Assembly: GCA_949825065.1 (NCBI GenBank)
Contig: OX463847.1
Location: forward strand, 35,845,789 to 35,909,788
DNA from: Odontocerum albicorne
Taxonomy: Eukaryota > Arthropoda > Insecta > Trichoptera > Odontoceridae
DNA length: 64,000 nt
Direction: 5' to 3'
The notes under the pieces were generated by a model. It searched no databases and was not told where the DNA came from. It was given only the letters and a program-made list of their open reading frames with translations. Positions 55,078 to 64,000 of the stretch are shown piece after piece (the stretch's first letter is position 1; each line of letters starts with the position of its first letter). A program made the position numbers and the translations under genes.

Positions 55078-55569
55078 TACTCATAAATTTTTATTAAACT
55101 TCATAAAAAGGTTATCTTCAAATGCTTTCTGAAACTGCACACACTATCCATCATATATTTCATACTTAAGGGTAGACCATTCTTCGTCATGGCATCAGCA
55201 ACTACAAAAATCCTGTCATAAAAAATAATTGACGAAGATGAAATCGACTTTAAATTTTTGCTGTTTTCAAATGCAAATTCTTTCAAACACGTATCCGAAT
55301 GATACGATGGAGAAATTTAATTAAGGAACTTGAATAAAAAGATACTAAGTATGAAATTAATGCGATCGTAACACTTTAGTCAATGTAGAACTTTTAGAAG
55401 CAATTAGTCCTGAGACTAAATTACTAGGTGGTTTCCAAATCTGCTTAGTTGACAGCGCACGGAGGTATAGAAGTACCAGTACTTTGTATGAAAAAACTGA
55501 CCCGGTTTTGCCTTCATTCAGCATGTATACAAGGGTGAGAGCTGAACTATATGGTACCACAATAAAACC

Positions 55570-56060
55570 ATCCCCATAAGTTTTTCAATCAGGATATGCG
55601 CCATCTCTCGCACTTTTCTGCCCTGAAGTTTCCGCTGCAATATCAGTTGAAGGATATTATATTTTACTCTCGCATTATATACCCAATTTTTTTCTATGGT
55701 GAATTATCCGTTTCAAGTTGTCATTTTTATGGTCTTTGTCGACCTATGAGACTCTCAGCATTCTTCGATAGCACCATATTTCAAAGCATCTAGTTTATTT
55801 GTGGTAGCTTGAGTTAATATCCTTGCTTCAACACTATAAAGAACTACGGAGAATATGTAGCAACGCCAAATTCATGTACCTAAGTCAATATTGAATTCCT
55901 TTTTGCAGATATTGACATTGCTGGTCTGATACGAGTATTGGCATATGTTTTTTAATATACTTCATATTTAACGAAAACTGAGGCCGAATCGAGGCTGCCA
56001 ATATTATCAAATCACCTGCATGTATTATTTTTAGTATACACCATTACACAATGGTGAGAA
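55570..56060 (-). mobile_element. RTE-like LINE fragment, another subfamily
   Basis: The minus strand reads FSVVLYSVEARILTQATTNK then LDALKYGAIE near 55860-55745, and NILQLILQRKLQGRKVRE near 55655-55605. This is the YGVEAWTLT / NILQLI-QGKI-GRR order of insect LINEs. Several breaks. The 55100-55560 stretch to the left has short minus-strand frames that could belong to the same element or not. Confidence 0.6.
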
Positions 56061-56277
56061 TACTCTATATTGATTACAGGGGTATTTCACCGTTCAGATA
56101 TATATATTATTAATCTCAGAGACCTCTTGGGAAATCTGATAATCTGGAGTTCTCAATACATGGAGGGAATTAGAGATTACAAAGTTTTATAATGCTTAAT
56201 AATGGTTTGCATATCAGATTAACAAACCACATATTTTTAAATATCATAAAAGACATTTTAATAATCAAATGATAATT

Positions 56278-56352
56278 GATGTAGCGCTATTTAAAGAGCA
56301 GACTCTTCTTAAGGGCGCTCTAACTTGATATTCGAACCAACTATTATTGACA
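56278..56352 (+). repeat. Family Y copy, 5' part
   Basis: TGTAGCGCTATTTAAAGAGC, TCTTCTTAAGGGCGCTCTAA and ATTCGAACCAACTATTATTG. Confidence 0.7.
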
Positions 56353-56369
56353 GATAAAAAAATATTTCA

Positions 56370-56500
56370 AAATAAAAAATATAATAAATAAATATAATAA
56401 ATAAATATAATAAATAAATATAATAAATAAATATAATAAATAAATATAATAAATAAATATAATAAATAAATATAATAAATAAATAAATATAATATGTTAA
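56370..56500 (+). repeat. 13-bp tandem run of ATAATAAATAAAT
   Basis: About nine units. It joins the 3' end of the inverted Family Z copy and probably grew from that tail. Confidence 0.9.
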
Positions 56501-56710
56501 TTTAGGTTTATTGATAGTAACATGTATTCATACTATATATAAATATACTCCAAAATCAGAAAATTTATTTAAAAGAGAAGCTATCAAAATGTCTGGGCTC
56601 ATCTCAAAACACCCCCCTGCCGAGATACACCCCACCAATATAGAGCAAACCCGGCTGCGAGGACATCAGATGTGTTTCAGCCCACACCCTCCCATATATC
56701 TTTAATGTAA
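56500..56710 (-). repeat. Family Z copy 3
   Basis: TTTATTGATAGTAACATG, GAAGCTATCAAAATGTCTGG, CCCCACCAATATAGAGC and TCAGATGTGTTTCAGCCCAC. Confidence 0.7.
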
Positions 56711-56869
56711 AGATAGGAAGGTGGTGGTGCCAATAGCAACAATATGATAAATTGGAGCAAATATAATAAATTAAAAATTGCCAGTCTAAATATACAATGA
56801 AATAATAAATTACCTGAGACGAGTATAATATAAGGCACAGTACAAAGCAGATATTGCCTAATAGTTTAT

Positions 56870-57000
56870 CCAGTTCATCGTTCTTAATTTTTCACGTTGT
56901 ACTTTCCTGACAATGGTGTTAGGCTCTGGAATCAGCTGTCAACTAGCATGAAACTCACTCCATCATTGGCGTGTTTCAAACAGTAACTCAAAAAGTATTA
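56870..57000 (+). mobile_element. CR1/Jockey-type LINE C-terminal scrap
   Basis: Allowing frameshifts it reads SSFLIFHVVLS, then RLWNQLSTSMKLTPSLACFK, the VRLWNQL...PSLAYFKK end seen at 15850-15950. Confidence 0.6.
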
Positions 57001-57342
57001 TGTTTCCCTTCACTGGTGTAGTGTGTTTTCTGCCGCCCCTAATATCCTTATTCCCAATATTCCCTCTTATCTCCTAACTGCAGTTGCAATTTTTATATTT
57101 ATTTTATTAAAATCTTCAAATAATTCCTGCTGTCTTTTTATCTTACAATTATATTAATTTAAATTAAAATTACAACATGAATGTACGAGTACATCACATT
57201 CCTAAGGGAACGTTGGGCTTTTATTATGTTGCGCCTTTTAACTTAAAATATTATGTAGTAATGAGACTTTTTGAGAGAAAAAGAGGAGATTTCAGAGGTC
57301 TATAGCTTTTGAATTAAATAATTACTATATAATAAATATATT

Positions 57343-57390
57343 TCATAATTGAGTGCATTACATGAAAATTTCAAGTGATGCACTCAATTA
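57343..57390. repeat. 13-bp perfect inverted repeat
   Basis: TAATTGAGTGCAT and ATGCACTCAATTA, 22 bp apart. No further context recognised. Confidence 0.85.
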
Positions 57391-57520
57391 CGACCACCAA
57401 ACAATATACACATTTTCGTAGAACATGCGATTATATTTATTTCCTCCACGATCGATGATTTTTTTTATATAATCATCCCACAAAATTTAACTGTTAAAAT
57501 TTTAATTGTATAGAATATAA

Positions 57521-57953
57521 CAGACGTGGGCAAATGCGGCTCTTCGTTGAGTTAAATGCGGCTCCCAATGTCTTATAAAAATATAGATATTTTTTTCCCC
57601 CATTATACTTGTATTTTCGCGATTTTCCTTTTGTTGTAAGTGACAAGATGCAACTGTCAAAGAAGCAAGTATTGGTGTATACGTGTGTGATGTGATTTCA
57701 ATGTGTAGGGTGCGCGCGCATCTCCTGCCTCTTTATGTGCGCAAACTACGCAAACCGTGTTCTGCACTATTTTTATAGTTTCTTATTTGTTTATTTTTTA
57801 TTCTTGATATAGTAATTAAGATTTGTGTAGAATATGTAATAAATTAAAATTTGTGTATTTAATACTACGTGAGAACGTGACTATGGAGTGGCTCTTTATA
57901 TATATGAAAATCCAGAATGTGGCTCTCGTTAACCTCATGTATTCCCACCCCTG
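57521..57953. mobile_element. hAT MITE with 8-bp target duplication
   Basis: Left end CAGACGTGGGCAAATGCGG, right end ATTCCCACCCCTG. The flanks are GAATATAA (57513-57520) and GAATATAG (57954-57961). Internal GCGGCTC and GTGGCTCT repeats are typical of one insect hAT group. There is no coding frame. Confidence 0.85.
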
Positions 57954-58324
57954 GAATATAGAATCATGTCTAGCATGTTTTACTTTGTGACGTCCATTTG
58001 CGAAAATTTAGGAGGTGATTTAGGTTACCTACAGCGAAGGCCTTAAGCTTAATAAAAAGCAAACAGCTAAAGTGCTTCTCCACTTTACAAGTAATTCTCG
58101 TCTCCTTGTGATAAAATACCTTCTGTTTGCATCGTGGTAATCCTATTCCCACTTTAGTGTGTCCTCATTAGATAAAGAGTTTGTTGAGTTCTTTCTATAT
58201 CGTTAAAAGTTTCTTAAAAAAAAACGGATGTACATCGCATATATTCGTAATTTTGAGTGATAAAAAATTTCGATATATCCGTAATTTTGAGTGATAAAAA
58301 ATTTCATTAATTTATGTATTATAA

Positions 58325-58485
58325 CATTTACTACTTTCAGAAAGCCCATCTTAACTTATGGGAGTGAAACTTGGACCTGGATGAATTATGACAAGAGGAA
58401 AATGAATGCTGTGGAAATGTGTGTTATTATATACACTTTGTGGAATATGAAAGAAAGAGGGGTATCGGAAATTAAACTATGACCG
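58325..58485 (+). mobile_element. RTE-like LINE fragment
   Basis: FRKPILTYGSETWTWMNYDK then MNAVEMCVII at 58336-58430, the YGSETWTW/VEMR block. It stops at 58482. Confidence 0.8.
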
Positions 58486-58507
58486 TAGGGAGTGAACTTT
58501 GTTGGTA

Positions 58508-58732
58508 AGATGATTTCTGTGGCCTGGTCGATATGAAACATGTCTTCCGACCTGAAGGTTGCAGATTCAAATCCCCGTTGGCGTGCAATTTTTTTCCAAA
58601 AAGCTTTTCGTCTAATTTTTACATCAAACTTCCTTAACATATTTTTAGTTGGTTGTAAGAGATTACCACAAGGGAATACACACGCCAGGTTCTTCATTGT
58701 ATTGTACAACGAAAGCGTAATACAATACAATG
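58508..58732 (+). mobile_element. SINE1 copy
   Basis: TTTCTGTGGCCTGGTCGATA, AGATTCAAATCCCCGTTGG, TTTTTAGTTGGTTGTAAGAG and the AATACAATACAATG end. Confidence 0.88.
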
Positions 58733-58769
58733 AAGTGAAATAGCGTTAAGATGATTTGGATAAAATGGA

Positions 58770-58970
58770 AAGGGAAAACAATGTACAAGTGAGAACTGTA
58801 TGGTGAGGGTGGAAGGAGTAAAGTAAGGAAAACGTAGATGGAGCACGAATATTGAAACATTTGAATGATGAGATATATGAATGTGGAGGATGGGAAATTA
58901 GTATGTCTGGATAGAAAAGTACGGAGATCTGATTTCTGTGCCTACTCCGCAAGGGAACGCAGAGTGGTGA
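58770..58970 (+). mobile_element. RTE-like LINE 3' fragment
   Basis: CLDRKVRRSDFCAYSAREREW at the end equals the VCRERKVWRSILSAY end of the 42.2 kb copy (last residues drifted). A minus SINE1 follows directly. Confidence 0.65.
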
Positions 58971-58971
58971 A

Positions 58972-59188
58972 ATCGTATTGTATTATACTTTCATTGTATA
59001 CAGTACTTGGTGGGTTTATTGCCGTGTGATAATCTCGTCCAAATAACCAGAAATATGTGAAAGAGGCCTTTAGTAAATAAAAACCAGACAAGCACGTTTT
59101 TTTTTAAATTGCATTCCGATGTCAATCGAACCCGTAACTCCGAAGTTAAAAGACAACCATCCTACCAACTAGACTACGGAAGTCATGA
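58972..59188 (-). mobile_element. SINE1 copy, full length
   Basis: ATTGTATTATACTTTCATTG, TGGTGGGTTTATTGCCGTG, AATCGAACCCGTAACTCC, CATCCTACCAACTAGACTAC, GGAAG. All parts are present in inverse. TACGAGTA follows five bases after the head. Confidence 0.88.
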
Positions 59189-59258
59189 TATGTACGAGTA
59201 TGTTAAGTAAAGCAATGTAGAAAATTAACAGTAGCAGAACTCAGGTGAGGTGGATCTT

Positions 59259-59330
59259 TTAATTATTTTTTGGTACCATGGGAAATTGAACCCGAAGGTC
59301 CTGAGTGAAAACCAAGCGTTTTGCCAGTTC
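59259..59330 (-). mobile_element. SINE1 head scrap
   Basis: GGGAAATTGAACCCGAAGGT and GAGTGAAAACCAAGCG are inverse SINE1 pieces in altered order. The 103-codon frame that starts here (59250-59561) is not supported as a gene. Confidence 0.4.
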
Positions 59331-59861
59331 GATGCTTCTAGCACCCATGTTCTTCTGGGTGACAAAATAAGTTCCCATCCAGCGCTATCTATATTAAAAG
59401 ATAAAATCTTTAATATTTCTATTGAAGATTTTGATTTTCTATCGAAGATTTTGATGGAACTGCCTAAAGTGCTTTCTTCTCAAGTAGTGACAAACCTGAT
59501 TGTCATAATAATAGCAGTGACGAAGAATTTAAGATTTGACGTCATAGTAGAAGAAAAATGACTCGCAATGCAGTCATATACTCGTACTTATAAAGCGGCT
59601 TAACATGTTCAGTTCTGAAAACGCTTATACTTGTAGGCGTTTATATTAACTTTTGCTGGGTGCACAAAATATATATCGTTGTTCTATTTTAAATTATTTG
59701 GGTGAATTAAAAAACAAGCCCAAGGTTGCCTTACGGTACTGATAAGGTTTGTAAGGGTTATATGGCAATGAATTATGTTTGCTTATTTTAAAATTTTCAA
59801 CAGTACAGTAATTATAAAAGACATTGTTCAGCAGTCAATGTGTTAAGGCCTGGAGTTCAAA

Positions 59862-62058
59862 TGAAATCATGGAGGTCGTCGATAACATGAATGATATTCA
59901 GTTTATAACCTGGGTATTTAAACGTCTTACCAACTAAAGCACGGAGGTTGTCGATAACACGAATGATATGCTGTTTATAACCTGGGTTCGCGATATTCAA
60001 ACGTCTTACCAATTCAACCACGGATGTCGTCGATAATATGATGATATGCAGTTTGTAACATGGATCAGTATATTTAAACGTCTTATCAACTAAACCACGG
60101 AGGTCGTCGATAATATGAATGATATACCGTTTATAACCTGGATCCGTATATTCAAACATCTTACCCACTAAGCCACGGAGGTCGTCGATAATATAAATGA
60201 TATACAGTTTATAACCTGGATCCGTATATTAAAACGTCTTACCCACTAAACCACGGAGGTCGTCGATAATATGAATGATATACAGTTTACTCGTATAACC
60301 TGGATCCGTATATTCAAACGTCTTACCCACTAAACCACGGAGGTCGTCGATAATATGAATGATATACAGTTTATAACCTGGATCCGTATATTCAAACGTC
60401 TTACCCACTAAACCACGGAGGTCGTCGATAATATGAATGATATACAGTTTACTCGTATAACCTGGATCCGTATATTCAAACGTCTTACCCACTAAACCAC
60501 GGAGGTCGTCGATAATATGAATGATATACAGTTTATAACCTGGATCCGTATATTAAAACGTCTTACCCACTAAACCACGGAGGTCGTCGATAATATGAAT
60601 GATATACAGTTTACTCGTATAACCTGGATCCGTATATTCAAACGTCTTACCCACTAAACCACGGAGGTCGTCGATAATATGAATGATATACAGTTTATAA
60701 CCTGGATCCGTATATTCAAACGTCTTACCCACTAAACCACGGAGGTCGTCGATAATATGAATGATATACAGTTTACTCGTATAACCTGGATCCGTATATT
60801 CAAACGTCTTACCCACTAAACCACGGAGGTCGTCGATAATATGAATGATATACAGTTTATAACCTGGATCCGTATATTCAAACGTCTTACCCACTAAACC
60901 ACGGAGGTCGTCGATAATATGAATGATATACAGTTTATAACCTGGATCCGTATATTCAAACGTCTTACCCACTAAACCACGGAGGTCGTCGATAATATGA
61001 ATGATATACAGTTTACTCGTATAACCTGGATCCGTATATTCAAACGTCTTACCCACTAAACCACGGAGGTCGTCGATAATATGAATGATATACAGTTTAT
61101 AACCTGGATCCGTATATTCAAACGTCTTACCCACTAAACCACGGAGGTCGTCGATAATATGAATGATATACAGTTTATAACCTGGATCCGTATATTCAAA
61201 CGTCTTACCCACTAAACCACGGAGGTCGTTGATAATATGAATGATATACAGTTTATAACCTGGATCCGTATATTCAAACGTCTTACCCACTAAACCACGG
61301 AGGTCGTCGATAATATGAATGATATACAGTTTATAACCTGGATCCGTATATTCAAACGTCTTACCCACTAAACCACGGAGGTCGTTGATAATATGAATGA
61401 TATACAGTTTATAACCTGGATCCGTATATTCAAACGTCTTACCCACTAAACCACGGAGGTCGTCGATAATATGAATGATATACAGTTTATAACCTGGATC
61501 CGTATATTCAAACGTCTTACCCACTAAACCACGGAGGTCGTTGATAATATGAATGATATACAGTTTATAACCTGGATCCGTATATTCAAACGTCTTACCC
61601 ACTAAACCACGGAGGTCGTCGATAATATGAATGATATACAGTTTATAACCTGGATCCGTATATTCAAACGTCTTACCCACTAAACCACGGAGGTCGTCGA
61701 TAATATGAATGATATACAGTTTATAACCTGGATCCGTATATTCAAACGTCTTACCCACTAAACCACGGAGGTCGTCGATAATATGAATGATATGCAGTTT
61801 ATAGCCTGGCCCCGCGATATTTAAACGTCTTACAAACTAAACCACGGAGATCGTCGATAATATGATGATACGCAGTTTATAACCTGGGTCCGCGATATTT
61901 AAACGTCTTCCCAACTAAACCACGGAGGTTGTCGATAATATGATGATACGCAGTTTATAACATGGGTCCGCGATATTCAAACGTCTTACCCACTAAACCA
62001 CGGAGGTCGTCAATAATATGAATGATATACAGTTTATAACCTGGATCCGCGATATTCC
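59862..62058 (-). repeat. 78-bp satellite derived from the SINE1 tRNA head
   Basis: About 28 units. In inverse each unit opens ACCTCCGTGGTTTAGTGGGT, AAGACGTTTG, which is the SINE1 start with its A box (compare CCTCCGTGGCCTAGTTGGTA, AGACGTTTG at 19601). The rest of the unit holds ATCCAGGTTATAAACTG and TATCATTCATATTATCGACG. No B box is left. Units at 60180-61790 are nearly identical; units at both edges are diverged and closer to SINE1 (CTTACCAACTAAACCACGG). Five units carry a 6-bp insertion, making them 84 bp. Long open frames on the minus strand (repeating GKTFEYTDPGYKLYIIHIID) exist only because 78 and 84 are multiples of three. Confidence 0.96.
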
Positions 62059-62059
62059 C

Positions 62060-62215
62060 CCGTGCAGCACTGCGGGCCGAGCTTTTTAGAGCCGGTGAAT
62101 CAGCCTCGAGTGATCTCATAACGAAATATAGACTGCGGCTGCTATACTTAGCTATGCAGGTTTTTTCAAGCGACTTCAAGGCAACGAGCTGTTTTCGTAA
62201 CAGGAGCGCGGAACC
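62060..62215. other. GC-richer junction segment
   Basis: Abrupt change from satellite to unique sequence (CCCCGTGCAGCACTGCGGGC). No motif known. Confidence 0.4.
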
Positions 62216-62624
62216 TTTTGTGTTTTTACTTTACAAGCTTTCAAATTTGTAATAAAAATTGTAAATCAAAAACTAAATAATTTTTAAAATGTTAATATTA
62301 TATTCAAACGAATTTCATATGTATATCTCTTCGGTTCAACATAAGAAGTCTTTAAATGACAAAGAACTTAAGTCCTTAATTCTTTAAATGATAAAGATAC
62401 CAAAATAATGGTAGACTTTTTAACTTCATTTTGTCCCTTCACCTTGTCTCTGAATCAATCCGCGGATCTAATTTTGATGTATTGCGATGATAATTGAGTC
62501 AATAATTCCCGAAGCAATTTCAAAGGATAGTCTTGTTGCATTTGAAGTTTTCAGAGGAAATACTAGCAACTTGTTTTGCTGTTTAAAATCTAGGCTTTAA
62601 ATTGTTACATTTATAATATCTTAT

Positions 62625-63120
62625 CGCTCTGTATGGACGAGTACGAAGTCTCAAGCGATCCTCATTGACAGCCCTCAGCTTCTCGGTAAATTCAACACTG
62701 ACTTACTCGCTCCAATATTACTTGATGGCTCTACGAGTATCATACCATTACATCAAACTGTTAAAAACCTAGGAGTGCTAATAGATAACACTCTCATGGC
62801 AAGATAAAATAAATGAGGTAAGCCGAAGGATCTTCTTCAGCCTTCATCCCCTTAAAGTGTTACAAAGATTCCTGCCTACTAAAACCAAAATTTTACTCGT
62901 ACAATATCTGCTCTTTCCGATTCTGGACTATACGGACGTCTGTTTCTTGGATATTACAAAGGAACAGCAGGACAAATTACAGCTTCTTCAAAATGTTTGT
63001 CTAAGATTTATTTTTAACCTACGAAAGTACGATCATATAATTTCATACCAGAAGGCATTGAATTGGTTGAATGTTAGAAATAGACGCCAAATTCATATAC
63101 TGCATCTATTGTAAACTATC
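62625..63120 (+). mobile_element. CR1/Jockey-type LINE, C-terminal third of reverse transcriptase
   Basis: TKSQAILIDSPQLLGKFNTD, then IIPLHQTVKNLGVLIDNTL, a frameshift near 62795, then SLHPLKVLQRFLPTKTKILL, PILDYTDVCFLDITKEQQDK, LQLLQNVCLRFIFNLRKYDH and LNWLNVRNRRQIHILHLL. This is the segment after the catalytic YADD up to the C-terminal region kept at 15690-15950, so the two relics together cover the end of the protein. A stop follows at 63112. The 3' UTR is not recognised. Confidence 0.88.
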
Positions 63121-63837
63121 CCTAACTGTCCCGCCGCCCGTTTCAGCTTGTCATGTAACACGTTCATTGCATCCTTAGTGAAGTGGCTGCAATCAATTAT
63201 TTGTACAACTCTTGGATAACCAGACTGCATAGATTTGGCAATCAAAATGGACATTATGTGGATTTTCACGTGACCTAATACAGTGAAGAAATTGTTCTCG
63301 GAATTGTATAGGTTTACTTTTTTGTATTGTTAGATTCTAGATTTTTTTTCTATTGTAAAACATTGCTTACATATCAATGTTAAATTTTATTAGTTGTTGT
63401 TTTTTAACCTTTTGTAATAAAAAGGTCATTTAACAGTTGAAATAAAATAAAAAGTAAACACGAGGCAGCAATAAGAAAAAGAATTTGGGAGAGACTTGAC
63501 TCCTCCGCAAATACAATAGAATGTTGAGTTCCCCTGAAACTGTTGCCAAGAAATATAAAATATTCTGGATCTTTCTTGTATCTTGTAACACATTTCAATC
63601 TACCAACAAACATATTTAAAGTGGTTTTTTGTTGTTCCTTATCTGATAAACAGTGTCAATAATATTGATGATGAAAATTTCAATATACATATTTTTTCTT
63701 CCATTCTATATGATATTTCTAGAGCTGAGCTGGATGCACTCGAATAAATGATATCTTTTTCTTGCAGTAGAAACATGTACCGCGACGATTAGTGAAGTTA
63801 CAAACAAGCCACGAATTAGGAACTCCCAAATAGACAA

Positions 63838-63965
63838 ATAATACATTACTTTGTTACATCACTAATTAAATTAAACATCATGACACACGTTTCTACCCCC
63901 CCATTTTAAGGGGGTTTTCATGCGGAAAATCTGGTTTATTATAAGAGCAATGTTTAGGTCCAACT
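63838..63965 (+). repeat. Family X copy 3, diverged
   Basis: ATTACTTTGTTACATCACTA, ACACACGTTTCTACC and TAAGAGCAATGTTTAGGTCC. The middle block is altered by a C-run and a G-run. Confidence 0.5.
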
Positions 63966-64000
63966 AGTGCCACATTTCACCGAAAGTATGTGTGGTTTAT

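Noticed and set aside
59250..59561. 103-codon plus-strand frame
   Set aside because: Its first third is SINE1 scrap in inverse; the rest has no recognisable motif or repeat partner.
60553..61758. 401-codon minus-strand open frame
   Set aside because: It is the 78/84-bp satellite read through; the unit length is a multiple of three and the peptide is one repeated block.

Overview
The window looks like intergenic or intronic DNA from an AT-rich arthropod genome, most likely an insect and quite possibly a moth or butterfly. The basis is indirect: tRNA-derived SINEs, many decayed endonuclease-reverse transcriptase LINE fragments with the GHxxRM C-terminus common in lepidopteran assemblies, mariner, hAT and pogo relics, and a short TTAGG run. 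I see no complete cellular protein-coding gene. The long open frames at 52.6-53.0 kb and 59.9-61.8 kb are tandem arrays whose unit length is a multiple of three, and the frame at 54.8 kb is a TA microsatellite.

The best-supported gene is a nuclear tRNA-His(GUG) on the minus strand at 5816-5887, with a Pol III T-run just downstream. The only other candidate host feature is a CpG-rich island at 48365-48765. On its minus strand it holds a start codon in good context and a 43-nt open segment ending at a good splice donor, so it could be a promoter plus first coding exon.

Everything else that can be named is mobile-element debris. RTE-like LINE 3' fragments lie at about 25 places on both strands; the best kept is 42165-42700. 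A CR1/Jockey-type LINE (15680-16232, 62625-63120) has a 3' tail shared with an abundant tRNA-derived SINE (here SINE1), which suggests a LINE-SINE partnership. A second tRNA-headed SINE (SINE2), two hAT transposase C-termini, two complete hAT MITEs with 8-bp target duplications and a third probable one, a deleted mariner element with its N-terminal transposase relic, a mariner transposase C-terminus, a pogo N-terminus and a palindromic TA-flanked MITE are also present. Three dispersed families of unknown class (X, Y, Z) and a 254-bp foldback element with 8-11-bp target duplications (FB1) recur within the window.

Two themes stand out. First, several tandem arrays were born from mobile-element pieces: a 78-bp satellite from the SINE1 head (59862-62058), a 62-bp array from an RTE-like LINE (46561-47275) and a 44-bp array inside another LINE (11966-12143). 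Second, the octamer TACGAGTA/TACTCGTA is strongly over-represented. In three separate arrays it appears as an exact 6-bp insertion at a TA, in both orientations, next to monomers that keep the empty site. This is what excision footprints of a TA-targeting mariner element with CGAG...CTCG ends would look like, and such an element is present at 38816-39225.

Long stretches at 1.7-3.6, 3.75-4.7, 32.3-33.9, 42.8-43.8, 47.3-48.3 and 53.0-54.3 kb are AT-rich and hold nothing I can name.
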